Part shown: positions 1-11,600 of the stretch, in pieces
Position numbering within the stretch: position 1 is the stretch's first letter
Layout of the letters: each line of letters begins with the position of its first letter
Source of the DNA: Cyclina sinensis
Lineage: Eukaryota; Mollusca; Bivalvia; Venerida; Veneridae
Length of the DNA: 64,000 nucleotides
Reading direction: 5' to 3'
Assembly: GCA_012932295.1 (NCBI GenBank)
Contig: JAAONU010000004.1
Coordinates: 26,142,304-26,206,303 of the forward strand
The notes under the pieces: model-generated
Seen by the model: only the letters and a program-made list of their open reading frames with translations
Database searches by the model: none
What the model was told of the DNA's origin: nothing
Translations under genes and position numbers: made by a program

Positions 1-426
1 TATTCACAATACTTCAATCTTTATGTTTTACTGCGTTTTTTTTACTGCTTTTTATCTTTTTTATTTTGTTGTTGTTGCTGTTTTGTTGTTTTTTCTGCGA
101 TGTTTATAAATCGGCTGTATATAACTACAGACAGTTATTTCTTTATAAAAAAATGTTATTTGTCCTGACATAGTTACCATTTTTTAACTTTTTATTTTTT
201 TCTCATATGGTGGCCGGCAATCACATTCGTCGACACCAGATTAAGTCGAGCCAAGCTTATATTTGGGTTATTTCAAAATCATTTGTGATACGAGCTATTT
301 TCAAAGATCAAAAGTCCCTGAATATATACAGCATTTCTCAACAAAAAAAAAATATCTTTGCTTTATCAAACAGGTTATGTTTAGCAGTGGTCCTCATTAT
401 ATCCTGTTTCGGTAATGTAATGTAAA

Positions 427-2010
427 TATACTACTCAAAATTTGATAGGGATCACTTTTAATTTCTTAAATATCTTTTTAATGATAGCCTCAAGATAACT
501 GATTTTTTCTCATACATGTAGTTTATTCATATGGCAAAGCCGACCTGTCCAGCAGATTTTGATTGTTTACCTGTACATGGCTCGAGATGCACGGGAAAAG
601 CGATACCTCTGGAAAAGTGGTGCACCGCGGGGATGTACCTTCATGTACCCGTCCATTTTATTCAGACTTCGCTTGTGCATGGTAACGTTTATATCGAACC
701 TAGCACTGGTCATGGCAAATCTACGGCAAAGACGGCGTATTGACGATGAGGAGATGAATAGGAGGGTAGGGATGCTTGAGGCTGGGCGTTCCCAACGGCA
801 CGTGGCAGGTGTCCTTAGGGTGTCCCAAAGCACCGTTGCCAGGATGTGGCAACGGTTTCAAACTTACGGTCATGTCACGCATAGGCATGGCGGAGGGCGT
901 CAGAGGTCCACAACTCAGCGTGAGGACCGGTTAATTGTCGTTCAAGCGCGACGTCAGCGCTTTGTTACCGCTACTGCCCTCCAAAATGACTTCCAGAATG
1001 CCACTGGTGTAAGACTTTCCACTCAAACCATCAGGAACCGTCTTCATACAGCTGGCATGAGGGCTAGAAGGCCAGCAATCCGAATCCCATTGACGCGAAT
1101 CCGCATCCAGACACGTCTTCAATGGGCCCTCGATCACGCCAGGTGGACGCTGCATGACTGGACCCAAGTGCTGTTCACTGACGAGTCCAGATTTTGTGTG
1201 GACTTCACTGATAGGCCAGTGCGGGTATGGAGATCCGCCAATGAGCGTTTGTCACCCGTATGTGTTGCTACCCATGACCGTCATGGCGGGACTCGGTCAT
1301 GGTGTGGGCGGGCATTAGCATGCAGGGAAGAACGGACCTGCACATTGTTCAAAACGGCACATTGACGGCTGTACGATACGTCAATGATATCTTAGATGTG
1401 TACGTTCGTCCGTACGCTGGTGCTATAGTCCCTATGTTCATTTTAATGGACGACAACGCCCGGCCTCACAGGGCAAGGGTCACCGACGAGTACCTGGAGG
1501 CAGCAGCCATAGAGAGAATGGACTGGCCAGCAAGGTCTCCAGACCTCAATCTAATAGAGCACGCCTGGGACATGCTGAAGACTGCAGTATCTGCTCGCCC
1601 AGTCCAGCCAACCACGGTCCCTGGGCTACAGCAGGCCCTTCTGGACGAGTGGGCTCGACTGCCACAACAAAGCATCCGGAGACTCATTAGCAGCATGAGA
1701 AGGCGGTGCAGAGCAGTAATCCAAGCAAACGGACACTATACGCGATATTAAAGCAAAATTCAGGCCATAGACTTGATTTTTCCAAAAAGTTCCATTTCAT
1801 CTCCTGTCTGTGTTATCCCAAATTCGTGCACCTCCCACGGCTTAGCCTCTGTTACGCTTCAACGGTTTACAGACTTACTCATTTTTTGGTACCAAACTGT
1901 TGTCATATAAACATATTTTCAGAATCACAACAAAAAATGTAACCTTTCAACCTTATGTAGTAAATATACACATTCTTATAAGTGATCCCTATCAAATTTT
2001 GAGTAGTATA
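427..2010 (+). mobile_element. Tc1/mariner-superfamily DNA transposon, full length
   Basis: The ends are perfect inverted repeats: 427-457 (begins TATACTACTCAAAATTTG) is the exact reverse complement of 1980-2010. The outermost TA on each side fits the TA target-site duplication typical of Tc1/mariner insertion. The element is 1584 bp long, a normal size for the superfamily, and carries one transposase reading frame (712-1751) in the same orientation. Identical ends argue for a fairly recent insertion, although the transposase has one frameshift. The ends and the TA are seen directly; the superfamily follows from the DDE motifs of the encoded protein. Confidence 0.93.
712..1751 (+). pseudogene. 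Tc1-like transposase (DD34E), one frameshift
   Basis: The frame starts at ATG 712 (MANLRQRRRID...) and runs to about 1290, then continues one frame over from about 1293 to the stop at 1751. Total length 1040 nt is one short of a multiple of three, so a single 1-nt deletion near 1288-1295 (between HDRHGG and the following MVWAGI block) explains the break. The restored length would be about 346 residues, normal for Tc1 transposases. Two N-terminal helix-turn-helix regions are visible (around AGRSQRHVAGVLRVSQSTV and around STQTIRNRLHTAG). The catalytic triad is D in LFTDESRF, D in MDDNARPH, and E in SPDLNLIEHAW with 34 residues between the last two. An in-frame extension back to 559 lacks family similarity. 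The copy is probably inactive unless the frameshift is a sequencing error. Confidence 0.9.
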
Positions 2011-2499
2011 TGAATATTACCACAAACATATAGTTGAAAAACAGAGAAAAAATAGAATTTTATCCAGTTGTTAACAAGTTTGTGAAGTTTGTTAAATTCT
2101 AGGTTGATGGGAAAAAATTCATTAGTAAGAAGCTAGGGACATTTAGTGACAGTTCATATATATCATGTAAAAATAATTTGTTATAAAAGCTTAGTCCTAG
2201 TCGAATAAAGGACTTCATATTCAGAGCTACAGTTTTACAAAATGATTTATTATTTCTTAATAACTAAATAAAAGCCCTTGAGACGGTCAAAGCTATATGG
2301 AAAAAAAAATCAACAGAAAAAATTTAGAATTATATTAGTATTCAAACAAACATGTCTGACTCAATCATCATAAATACTGAAAAAATGGCAAATGTTCAGA
2401 AATAATGTGAATTAAAAGTCACAAATACCTCTTTCACTTCAAAACTAGTTATTAATGGAAACGTACTGTCCGTGATATATCTGTAAATTAATTTATCAT
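2011..2499. other. AT-rich intergenic DNA, nothing recognised
   Basis: This stretch between the Tc1-like element and the next repeat has no open frame of note, no splice-bounded exon and no tandem structure that I could see. Confidence 0.5.
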
Positions 2500-2945
2500 T
2501 AACCGCAAAGCGGGGAGGGGATTATAGGAATGGCCTCCATCTGTCAGTCCGTCCGTCCGTCCGTCCGTCCGTAACACTTTCGTGTCCGCTCCATAACTTC
2601 TAAACTGCTGAAAATGTTTTGAAATAACTTGGCACAAGTGATCAAAATTATGAGACGATGTGCAGAGCGCAATAATTGGGTTGCTACCCCAAGGTCAATG
2701 TCACACTTAAAGGTCAAGTGTTAAAAAGTCTACATTTCGTGTCCGCTCCATAACTTTTAAACCGCTGAAAAATTTTTGAAATAACTTGGCACACGTGATC
2801 ACCATTATGAGACGATGTGCAGAGCTAAATAATTTGGTTGCTACCCCAAAGGTGAAGGTCACACTTAAAGGTCAAGTGTTAAAGGTCATGGTTGGTTAAA
2901 GGTCAAGAAGTACGCATTCATATCCGTTGCGGAAGAGGATTTAGC
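2500..2945. repeat. Bivalve-type interspersed repeat with (GTCC)n tract and 157-bp tandem duplication
   Basis: The block opens with a G-rich stretch (CGCAAAGCGGGGAGGGG), then six CCGT units around 2548-2571, then two diverged tandem copies of a 157-bp unit. The phrase TTTCGTGTCCGCTCCATAAC begins at 2578 and again at 2735, and TGAGACGATGTGCAGAGC also occurs twice at that spacing. Similar 'TCCGTCCGTCCG ... CATAACTT' arrangements are familiar from bivalve genomes (recollection, not a search). It abuts the 3' end of the coiled-coil gene. Confidence 0.75.
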
Positions 2946-2982
2946 TGTCCTTCAGACTGCCTTGTTATATATATAAATGAAC

Positions 2983-4815
2983 TTAGGCATTTTCCCAAAC
3001 ACGTTTGGGTGAAGTTTTGAGAGCAGCTTTTGGACCAACTCTTGTAACTCTTCCTAACTTTTGTAACGGATTAGGACTCGATTCGGACAGTTTTTCAGAA
3101 GAAGGTCGTAAATCTTTAACAACAAGTTTGGGCTTTTGAAACACAGCATTTGTTGGATGTTTATGTTTCCCAGGTCTTTCTTTCCTATCATACGGACCGG
3201 AAGAATCGTCATCAGCCTCGTTTCCATCAACAAATAAAATTTCACTTATGTCGTCTGGTGTTGAAAAAAGGGATGACTCACGAGAAACACCATCCTTTGC
3301 TCCTGGAGTAGGTGCACTTCCTAAGTATGTGCGCATGATCTTGCGCATGCGCTCTGTGTTTGTTTTCGTTAACGCGAGCTGCTTCTCAAGTTTGAGTTTT
3401 TCTTCACGTTTAACATCAAGCAATTTTTCGAGATCATTCATTTTCTCTTTTGTATCTCCAATAAATCGGATAAAATTAGGCCGTATCTCCGCCTCGACAA
3501 GCATGTCTTCATGTACCAATGTCCTTTCAAACTCCAATCTCTTTATTTTCCAGTGATTTTGGGAAACTTCTGTGTCAAGCCGCTTTAAATGAGTCTTTAA
3601 CTCTTTGTATGTTGGCGTATCTTTTTTACAAGCCTTCATCTTACTGGCAAGAGCATACTGTTCCGTTTTAGATTTTTGATACTCGCCTGCAGCAATTGTT
3701 ATAAGAGAGTCGATTTTCTCCGCCTGAGAAGACACTGTTGAAAATCTTTCATCTCTTCCTACGAGTATGTCCATTTCTCTGTTATATTTATGCAGTTGCG
3801 CTACATCTTCGTCAATTGATTTATCAATATCTTCGATCTGAGTCTTTATCTCTCGAACTTGCTGAATAAATACTTTTGCTGATGTTTCAGACTGGTCATG
3901 TTCCTTGACTTCATTGTTCGTACTAATGATTTCCGGTTCCGGTGAATCCAACACGGGCGAAAGGTTAAGTGGCGATTCCTCTTTCATTACGACATTTGAT
4001 AACCGTAACCATTTTTTGGCAAGATCGATACACTTGTAGCATTTAGCAAATATGTCTGGCACTAGTCTTAGCAGTGTTTCAAACTGTGAATAATTACTGA
4101 ATTGTAACAACTCGTGGTAACTGTCAGGATCAAAGTCATTCAAATCTAAAGCATCTTCTGAAAGAAGCCCGTCCCATTTGTGTAAAATCATGCGTAGTTC
4201 GGCAACAGTTTGTTTATACTGTGTTTCTTCTGCTAGGTTTAAAGAATCTTCTGCTGTTTTGGATTTCTTTTTCTTAATGGGGTTCACCTTCCGGAAAACG
4301 CGCTTCTCGTCTGCCTCCATCTGGGATCCATTACCGCTATCTTCGTCTTCCATCTTTACTGCCCCGACATATTTCATTTTCATATTATCTCTGTTAGAAC
4401 GAGGTGTGTCGGAATCTGATTCATAGTGATACCTCACCAATCCTGCATAAATCTCATCGTCAAAGTATTTTTTCAAATCTTTAAGATACAGTAAGTCATT
4501 AAGAAAGAGCTCGTAATGTTTAAGTATCATTTCGTCCTCAGTGGTTTTCGTTCGCAACCCAGATTTCTTGGTTTTCATAATATCTTGAAGCTGGTTCACT
4601 GATTTTAGTTTGAATGATATCTTGGTCGATTGTTTCTTAGGTGATGTTTCATTATCTTCTGCCCAGCGTGTGATGTGTCGTAAAAGATGGTAGACGTTTT
4701 CCGTTGAGAACCTTGACATTGTGTGCTGTAGCAAGCGTTCGAACGCTGTCAGCTGTTTGTGAATTGAATCTTCACTCTGCTGGCGTGTCGTCAGGTGAGA
4801 CAGGTGCTTTGTCGT
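2983..4815 (-). CDS. Unrecognised coiled-coil protein, long terminal exon
   Basis: This is an uninterrupted 610-codon frame ending in TAA at 2983-2985. The frame stays open to 4860 but meets TGA at 4861-4863, and the only upstream start there is a TTG. A strong splice acceptor (pyrimidine run plus TTTGCAG, AG at 4816-4817) makes 4815 the likely exon start in phase 0, reading TTKHLSHLTT. The first ATG is at 4719 (MSRFSTENV), the alternative start if the gene has one coding exon. Counting from 4860, residues 191-201 are a basic, nuclear-signal-like KVNPIKKKKSK; residues about 330-365, 400-450 and 465-510 are heptad-like, charged and probably coiled coil; the C-terminal 110 residues are low-complexity and Ser/Pro/Lys rich, ending VWENA. 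I do not recognise the family. Composition suggests a cytoskeletal, ciliary or nuclear scaffold, but that is only inference. Upstream exons were not found. Confidence 0.72.
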   Translation of the reverse strand, partial: TTKHLSHLTTRQQSEDSIHKQLTAFERLLQHTMSRFSTENVYHLLRHITRWAEDNETSPKKQSTKISFKLKSVNQLQDIMKTKKSGLRTKTTEDEMILKHYELFLNDLLYLKDLKKYFDDEIYAGLVRYHYESDSDTPRSNRDNMKMKYVGAVKMEDEDSGNGSQMEADEKRVFRKVNPIKKKKSKTAEDSLNLAEETQYKQTVAELRMILHKWDGLLSEDALDLNDFDPDSYHELLQFSNYSQFETLLRLVPDIFAKCYKCIDLAKKWLRLSNVVMKEESPLNLSPVLDSPEPEIISTNNEVKEHDQSETSAKVFIQQVREIKTQIEDIDKSIDEDVAQLHKYNREMDILVGRDERFSTVSSQAEKIDSLITIAAGEYQKSKTEQYALASKMKACKKDTPTYKELKTHLKRLDTEVSQNHWKIKRLEFERTLVHEDMLVEAEIRPNFIRFIGDTKEKMNDLEKLLDVKREEKLKLEKQLALTKTNTERMRKIMRTYLGSAPTPGAKDGVSRESSLFSTPDDISEILFVDGNEADDDSSGPYDRKERPGKHKHPTNAVFQKPKLVVKDLRPSSEKLSESSPNPLQKLGRVTRVGPKAALKTSPKRVWENA

Positions 4816-4863
4816 CTGCAAATAGAAACGGTGCTTAGACAAAGGGCTCGCATTAACCAATCA

Positions 4864-7800
4864 TACCGAAGTTTATAGCTAGTTAAGTATTCCAGCTATA
4901 AGATTCTTTACACTTAACGGTTTATAATTGAATTATTGAGATTAGCTCGATTTCGATAAAAGATCGAATTCTGTTACATAACATTGGGAAAAAATACATG
5001 TTACGTGAACGGCAAAAGGTAAATATTGCGATGGAATATTAACAAATTTATCGTTGTTTGAACTGTCTGGGAATGATTCTTTATATTTGAATTTTAAAAT
5101 TACTTCTTGAGTTACAAATAAACGATAATGTTACTTCGTTAACAAGACAAATATTCTTCAAAACTTTTTCTTTATATGTATACTCTTTGTCCATACTGGT
5201 AATTTAAAAGGCTCACAAAAGATATGAAATAAAACATTTTTCGGTACAGACCTTGATATAATCCGCTCTAAGATGCAATTTATTATTCAAGTTCATATTC
5301 ATGGAAGAACGTTTAGAAAAAAAAACGGCCGTTCTCAAAGTTTCTCTAACACTAAAGGCACCTGGAAATAGTTAAAGTGTGTCACCTACAGGCCATCCAG
5401 GCGTAACTGTTTTTTTCTCTCTCAAATAGTTGCAAGACGAAATGCGTGTCATCCTTACAATCAAAGAAGCGATGTAGGATTGGGAGGATTATGTTAATCC
5501 CCTATTCAATGTTGCAGCATTTCAAATATGGTGAATATGTTTTACAGTAGATCGCACTGAAAACATGTTTTATGTAACATTAAGTTTCAGATTTTCATCC
5601 AGCCAATAATTCTCACGTATCAGAAAACACTAATAAAATAGATCGAATTCCGAAATGATAGCAGTCTCAGTGATGCATTTCTTCCATTGAAAAGGGCATG
5701 GATTATGTCTTAATTCTCTGACAAAGAAACTGTTTCAATGAGCCGGTTCTCAATTGAAAATAACTTGTATGTTTTGAAAAGAAATCAGCAATATGTTTGA
5801 ATACTCTAAAACAGTGTTTATTCTAGTTTGCATTCTAGTAGAAGAATTTTAAAGCATGCATCCGTTTATCAAATCAGTCCTGAAAAAAATGCATCACTTA
5901 CACTTATATGCAGCTCAGATATGAGAAAATTCTCCTAATGTTTGTACAGTTTGAGAAAATTATATGTTTCGACTTTTACGTAAACTTTGCAAATTTGTCT
6001 TTTTTGTCAATGTGTAATCTTTTTGAAGGTGTAAACTCTATGAAGGTGTTAACTATTGTAATGTGTAAGCTCTGTGAAAGTGTAATTTTTCATACCTATG
6101 GAAGCTTTATACGATGATATATACGATGATATATACCAAGTTTGGTAAATGTACAAACATGTTACAGATTTCGCATTTTTGTTAGACTTTAGCAAGAAGA
6201 ACTATGAATTATGTGATGTTAAGAAACACTTGCTTTTAATGCAAAGGATTTCAGCAATGAGGAGATAGTTCTAAATGACCTACATGCACTAAAATGAATA
6301 ATCAAGTTCCCAGATAAATGTCGTACAGACGGTTTTTGGCAAAGGATGATATGTCGTAAAAGATGTTTCGTAACAGGATTACCATTCATACAAGTAAGAT
6401 GATTTTATTCCAAAATATGCATTTGGGATTTGTATATTTGAAGAAAAGATTAAATCTGTATAAATGCTTCAGCTTTACAAAAGCGACATAGTAAATCTAA
6501 GTCGTACACTGGTCTGATTAGTTATTTTAAAAGGACTATTTCAAAATCTAAGATCTTACAAAGAAGATCTTAATCTTTTTAAAACTCATGATTAAATATA
6601 AATGAAGTTATCAGATGTCACGATAACCAGAACTTATAAGTCGATCAAACCTAGATTCAGGGTCAGAAAGCGAAGTAATATCTTTTCTTAAGGGAGAATC
6701 TTTTCGTATTAAATAAAACATGTTTAATGTTTGACCTTGGAAACTTGCGTAATACATGGACTTGGTTAAGCGTCATTTATATAAAAACAAATATATACCG
6801 AAGCGTCTCAGGTGATGTCTACATTTAAAATTGAATGTCAAAATGTTTCCAGAAAAATTCAAGCATTCGTCCCTGAGCTTAAAACTGCTGTACTTTCACT
6901 GTATACTAACAAGAAAACCTGCATCGTCGAATAGAAATAATGCCAATCACCATATCTCAAGCAATCTTGTTATATATAATATTTGAATTGTCAGTCCGTT
7001 GATTTCAAAAAGAAATAAAAACAATTTAAATGATATTTTTGTCATACATATAGAATATAAAAAAAAAACGAATTTAAGATGCATTTCCTCGGAAATATGT
7101 GTCGAGAACGCATCAAGAGGACATTTGTTTTCAGGTGTCAGTTTTGTCACCTATTCATACAAGATACTATAACATATGGCCCAAAAATCCTCGTACTCCG
7201 GGCGTTTCTTTGCATTTCAATAAAAGGGAGTTTTTACTAAATCTGAAGTCGTTTATGATTATTTCTACGTGTCACATGTACGAAAGACAGTCCAGTTGCA
7301 AACGGGTACCAGTAAAAGACAAATAAATCAATAATTTGTGCTGACAATGCATTGTTTTACACTGAGCTACAGGGCAGTAGCTGTGTTAGCACTCGGCATA
7401 TTGGAAGAACAACCGGAAAAAACGGAGGGGGGAATATGACAAGGTCAACGAACAATAAGTCGACTAAGCAGCTCACACGACCAAAAGTGATCAGGTGAGT
7501 CGCACTGATCGTCATTAATATTTTTTTTTTTAAAAGTGCAGCAACGATGATGCGGTCTCATAGAATGTAGGGCGTATTTACCTCGAGAAGATTTTGAATA
7601 TCACCGGTTACAACTCCTGAAAACATTGTCACTGAAGGCACAGTTAATCCGTTATATAAGTAATATTGTTCACTATCACTTGCTCCTTTTTAACACGAAT
7701 ACAATGTATTCCTTTTAAGTCTTGTATAAGTTGTATAGTTTGCACCGTAATTCCATCTCAGATACTGTCTAAATTTGTAAGCCTACTGCAACAGTTCTCA

Positions 7801-8400
7801 TTTTTTTCACATTGTCCTTTTAGTGAAAAGCGATATTTAAAACCACTTCATTGTCCAAACCAAAATCAAACAGTCAAAAATATTTCATTTGATTTCCTAT
7901 CTTTTAGAACTTTTTTGTAAGGGATATTTAAACAATTTTACACTTTTCTTCTATTTGATTTTCACGAAGATATCAAATAAATATTTTCCATTCACTCTTA
8001 ATTTTTGACTCAATAGTTCACCCCGGCTACCCTGTTACCCAAAATCAATGCTACACGAAGCTTATGTATAGCTACTTTTATGTAAATTATCAATTGGTTT
8101 GTTACACTGATAAGCAATATTTATTCAATGGAAGGTCAGCCATCAGTTGCTACTATTCCATGAAATAAATACAAAATACCCCGGCATTCGAACGCGTACA
8201 GTGCTCAACAAAAGTCCTGCGCAGTTTCGGCTAATATATTTTGTGAAAAAGATTTCAATACAAATTTAGAATTTGTTGGTCAACCTTGACAGAATTGTTG
8301 CTAAATCACACGTTTCGTTTTAGCATTTCAATAATATTAGCATATCATGGCATTGAACTTTACAAATATATCCTTTACCTGTTTTTACAAACTCTTTAGA
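4864..8400. other. Intergenic or intronic AT-rich DNA
   Basis: This probably contains the upstream intron of the coiled-coil gene. No convincing minus-strand exon was found. The only exon-like item is a short plus-strand candidate at 7436-7497, listed separately. Small tandem phrases occur (for example ATACGATGATAT twice near 6110-6133). Reading frames here are short and of random composition. Confidence 0.4.
7436..7497 (+). other. Possible orphan first coding exon
   Basis: An ATG in fair context (GGGAATATGA) opens a 20-codon frame (begins MTRSTNNKSTKQL, ends RPKVI plus AG) that runs straight into a consensus donor, ATCAG followed by GTGAGT, in phase 2. The peptide is basic and shows no signal peptide. 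No downstream exon of matching phase was found, and the phase does not match exon 2 of the plus-strand membrane-protein gene. It could equally be chance. Confidence 0.2.
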
Positions 8401-8404
8401 ATAT

Positions 8405-8413
8405 TGAATGATC

Positions 8414-8456
<43 letters not shown>

Positions 8457-8648
8457 AAACGAATGAATGAATGAATGAATGAATGAATGAATGAACGAAC
8501 GAACGAACGAACGAACGAACGAATGAATGAAAACTGAACGAACAGACGAACTGACGGGCAGACGGACAGACATACGGACAGGAACAGACGAATGAACCAA
8601 TAAAAAAAATGAACGGACGGACGAACGTGCGAATGAACGAATGAATAA
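8405..8648. repeat. Compound tetranucleotide microsatellite
   Basis: An AAAT array (about 8414-8457) passes into an AATG array (about 8460-8495), then an AACG array (about 8496-8522), then degenerate four-base units (GACG, GACA, AACG) to about 8648. The units differ by single substitutions, so the tract looks like successive expansion of mutated four-base units. Open frames on the minus strand rich in SFIHSFVRS are translations of this array and are not genes. Confidence 0.95.
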
Positions 8649-11600
8649 CTATTCTTTTTATTATTATTTTGAATAGTAGTTTTTTGCATAAAAATGATAT
8701 CTTTGTCTACATGTAACTTTTAACATAAATGATATATATGCATTATAGACACAGTCTTAATTTTCTTAAGTATAATCAGCAAAGCAAACAACACACGGAT
8801 ATGTAGATAAGATTAGCGATTAATCAAATGGCTACTTCTATCTGATCATAAAGAAACAAAGAAGATTTTTTATCATTCAAATACGGGGAAAAAAGCTTTG
8901 CGAAATACATACAAGATATTCATCAGTGTCGATATTCAATTTTTTAAAAGACGAGTTGAAAACAATATGTCGTGAGTATAATAATAGATGGTCATGGTTT
9001 GACAACGTCTTTAAAACAGTTGTCTTGGGGGACTATCTGTTAATGTATTATATATAAACGTAGTCTGGCTATATGAACGAGCATACATAAGAGGAACTTA
9101 ACACAAATAAAAGATTACAGTTTCATTGTAGACACATGTTTTGTACAATCAAAACGAAATACAGGGGAGACAACTTGTCAGTTACATTAGATTTAATCTT
9201 TACACACATTACCCTCGAAGACATGGTTTTACAACCCCAGACTTTCACTTTGTTCTCTTTCATTTGACAACAGTTGCAAATAAAAGCAATGGGTTTTATT
9301 TGCAATGCTATCACAAATATTTATTTTGCAGCCATTTTCGTCTGTCATTTTCGCACTTCATGGACCTCACGTGAAGGACTTTGTCCTTGCTGTTCTTTAC
9401 TTGTCTTACACATGTCTTGGACCATAAGCAAGGGACAGACAGCTGTACTCATGATCAAGATTCCTCTGGTCTTAGTCCATTAGGGTTGAAAGTTTCCATT
9501 GGCATTTAGCATTCCACACCAGCAGAAATCGAACGAGATTCACTAAATGTGCAAGATCTTGCATTCCAAGTCGAAGAAATGAAAATCAGTTAAAACTCAA
9601 CCAGTCTTACTTTTCGCTGCCAGAAGGTCAAACAAAATATTTCTAACACGCACGCACTGCACGTCACTTCCGATGTGGCTCGCGCCTGTGCACTTTACAC
9701 AGTTCTTTTAACACCAATGTACTTTATATGTAATAGTCCACATTAATTAAGCTTGAATTCCACTTCCTTGACACCGATGTGTTGTAAAAGGAAGCAGAAG
9801 ACACAGAATGTTGTTAATATTTCAAGTATTACGTTTATTCTGCCTTTCACCTGAACATAATCATTTTTGTACTTACGTCTATAAGATACCTTTATTGATG
9901 TTATATTCATATAACTTCCTTAAAAGTGTAAATAAAAATGATACTGTAAGAATATAGATTTGATACTTTACGTGTAAATAGACTAACTGAATTTATGTGT
10001 TCCTCTACCAAAAAGGTAACTTAATGTAACTCTAATATATGAATAAATAAATCTACTTTAACTTAAGTAACATTTAAAATAATGCATATATGATGAACAT
10101 ACTTACATATATATGATTATAATGTTCTCTTTTAATAAGATACTGAACTGAAGTCACCATTGTCAGAAATATTAGTTAATATGAAACAAGTGCGTTGAAT
10201 AGAGCACAACTAGAAAAATGAATGGACTCGAAGCTTGCAGACGACGGAAATGGAAATCTATAATTCTAATCAGCCACGAGTTTCGTTACGCGAAAATCCA
10301 ACGTTTGAATTTATCAGTCTGAATTTATTGTAATTTTTGATTGATTTCTTGTGATCGATATGATGGATACAGTACAAGTAATTTATTTCTCTCTAATCCG
10401 CCAATAATTACCTGTATATGTGTTTCTAGGATTTAAATTCTGCATTCAGATAGGCTTTGTCTTTCACATAGCAACAGCCAGCAATGTCGTCATTTCACTT
10501 TTTTATACAATATATTGAGAAGATCATGACGATAATGATTTTAAAAAGTATCTATTCGTAAATGACAATATGAAACTACCACTACTTGTAAACTTGCCAG
10601 GACAATATTCACATCCAGGCGCACGAAGAAAAAAAAATAAACGAATTTTATTTGACAGCCTCATTTTTGCAGACGAAAATAGCTCAACATTATTCTCATT
10701 GCATTGGTAACTGAAAGTTTCATTTATTTTATGGAAATGGTGTTATTCATCTCACTTTCACATAGTTTACATACTGGTGTTAGCAAGAATACTAGTTCTG
10801 AGATGTTTTGAAGACGCATTGTGATGATTCACAGAAACGTCTCATACCGGAAATGACGTTCATGCATCAGAACTTGTATACAACAAAGACAATAGCCTTC
10901 TGACATAGCAATGATCTGCGCAGCATCAAAGTCTATATTTTCTAGATAACTAAGGGTTCTTTAATATGGATACAATACGACAACAGGCCAAAAGCTATTA
11001 TCTCAGTGGATGAGAACAAGGTACTAGGTGAGAACAAGTTTCCTAAGTATTAGGAAAAACGTTGTCTTCTGTCGGAGTCACAGATCGAACACGACTTCCT
11101 TATGAAATGATTATCCACCGTACAGAAACGAGTGCAAGCTAGTCTGTGGGTTCTTTGGGCTAAGCACGTGTGGAAATATCAAGAAATTGTCGTTTGGGTA
11201 ATGAGTGCATGTGTTCTAAATGAATGGTAAAGGTCGACGTAGTTTTATAATTATTGATAATTTTAATGCACGTATTTAAATCAAAATAACATTTCCTTCA
11301 AGTCGGAAATTGAGGAAAATGAGACCTTGCATGATAAAAACCATTTTAAACGTGACGGAGTTTTTCTGATAACAGTGAATTTTTGGTGTTCCATTACTAT
11401 GGGACTTGCAGAATTTCAGAAAAAAAGTGATAGTTAAGCACACTTCTTCTATATACAGTACTGTTGTGTATTGCAAAGAACTGCTACTAGCACTTGAATC
11501 TTTTGTCCCAAAGGAAGAGTTATTTCCCTTTTGTTCTTAGGTAATCCATTTTTGCTGAAATATAAATGATGTATGGAACGATTTCAACCCGTTTTCTTCG

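Noticed and set aside
2983..4860. Start of the coiled-coil ORF at 4860
   Set aside because: The codon there is TTG, preceded by an in-frame stop. A strong acceptor at 4816-4817 and the first ATG at 4719 are better boundaries.
8385..8689. Overlapping minus-strand ORFs rich in His, Ser, Phe, Arg and Val
   Set aside because: They are translations of the tetranucleotide array and its flanks; no start context, splice sites or non-repeat coding sequence.
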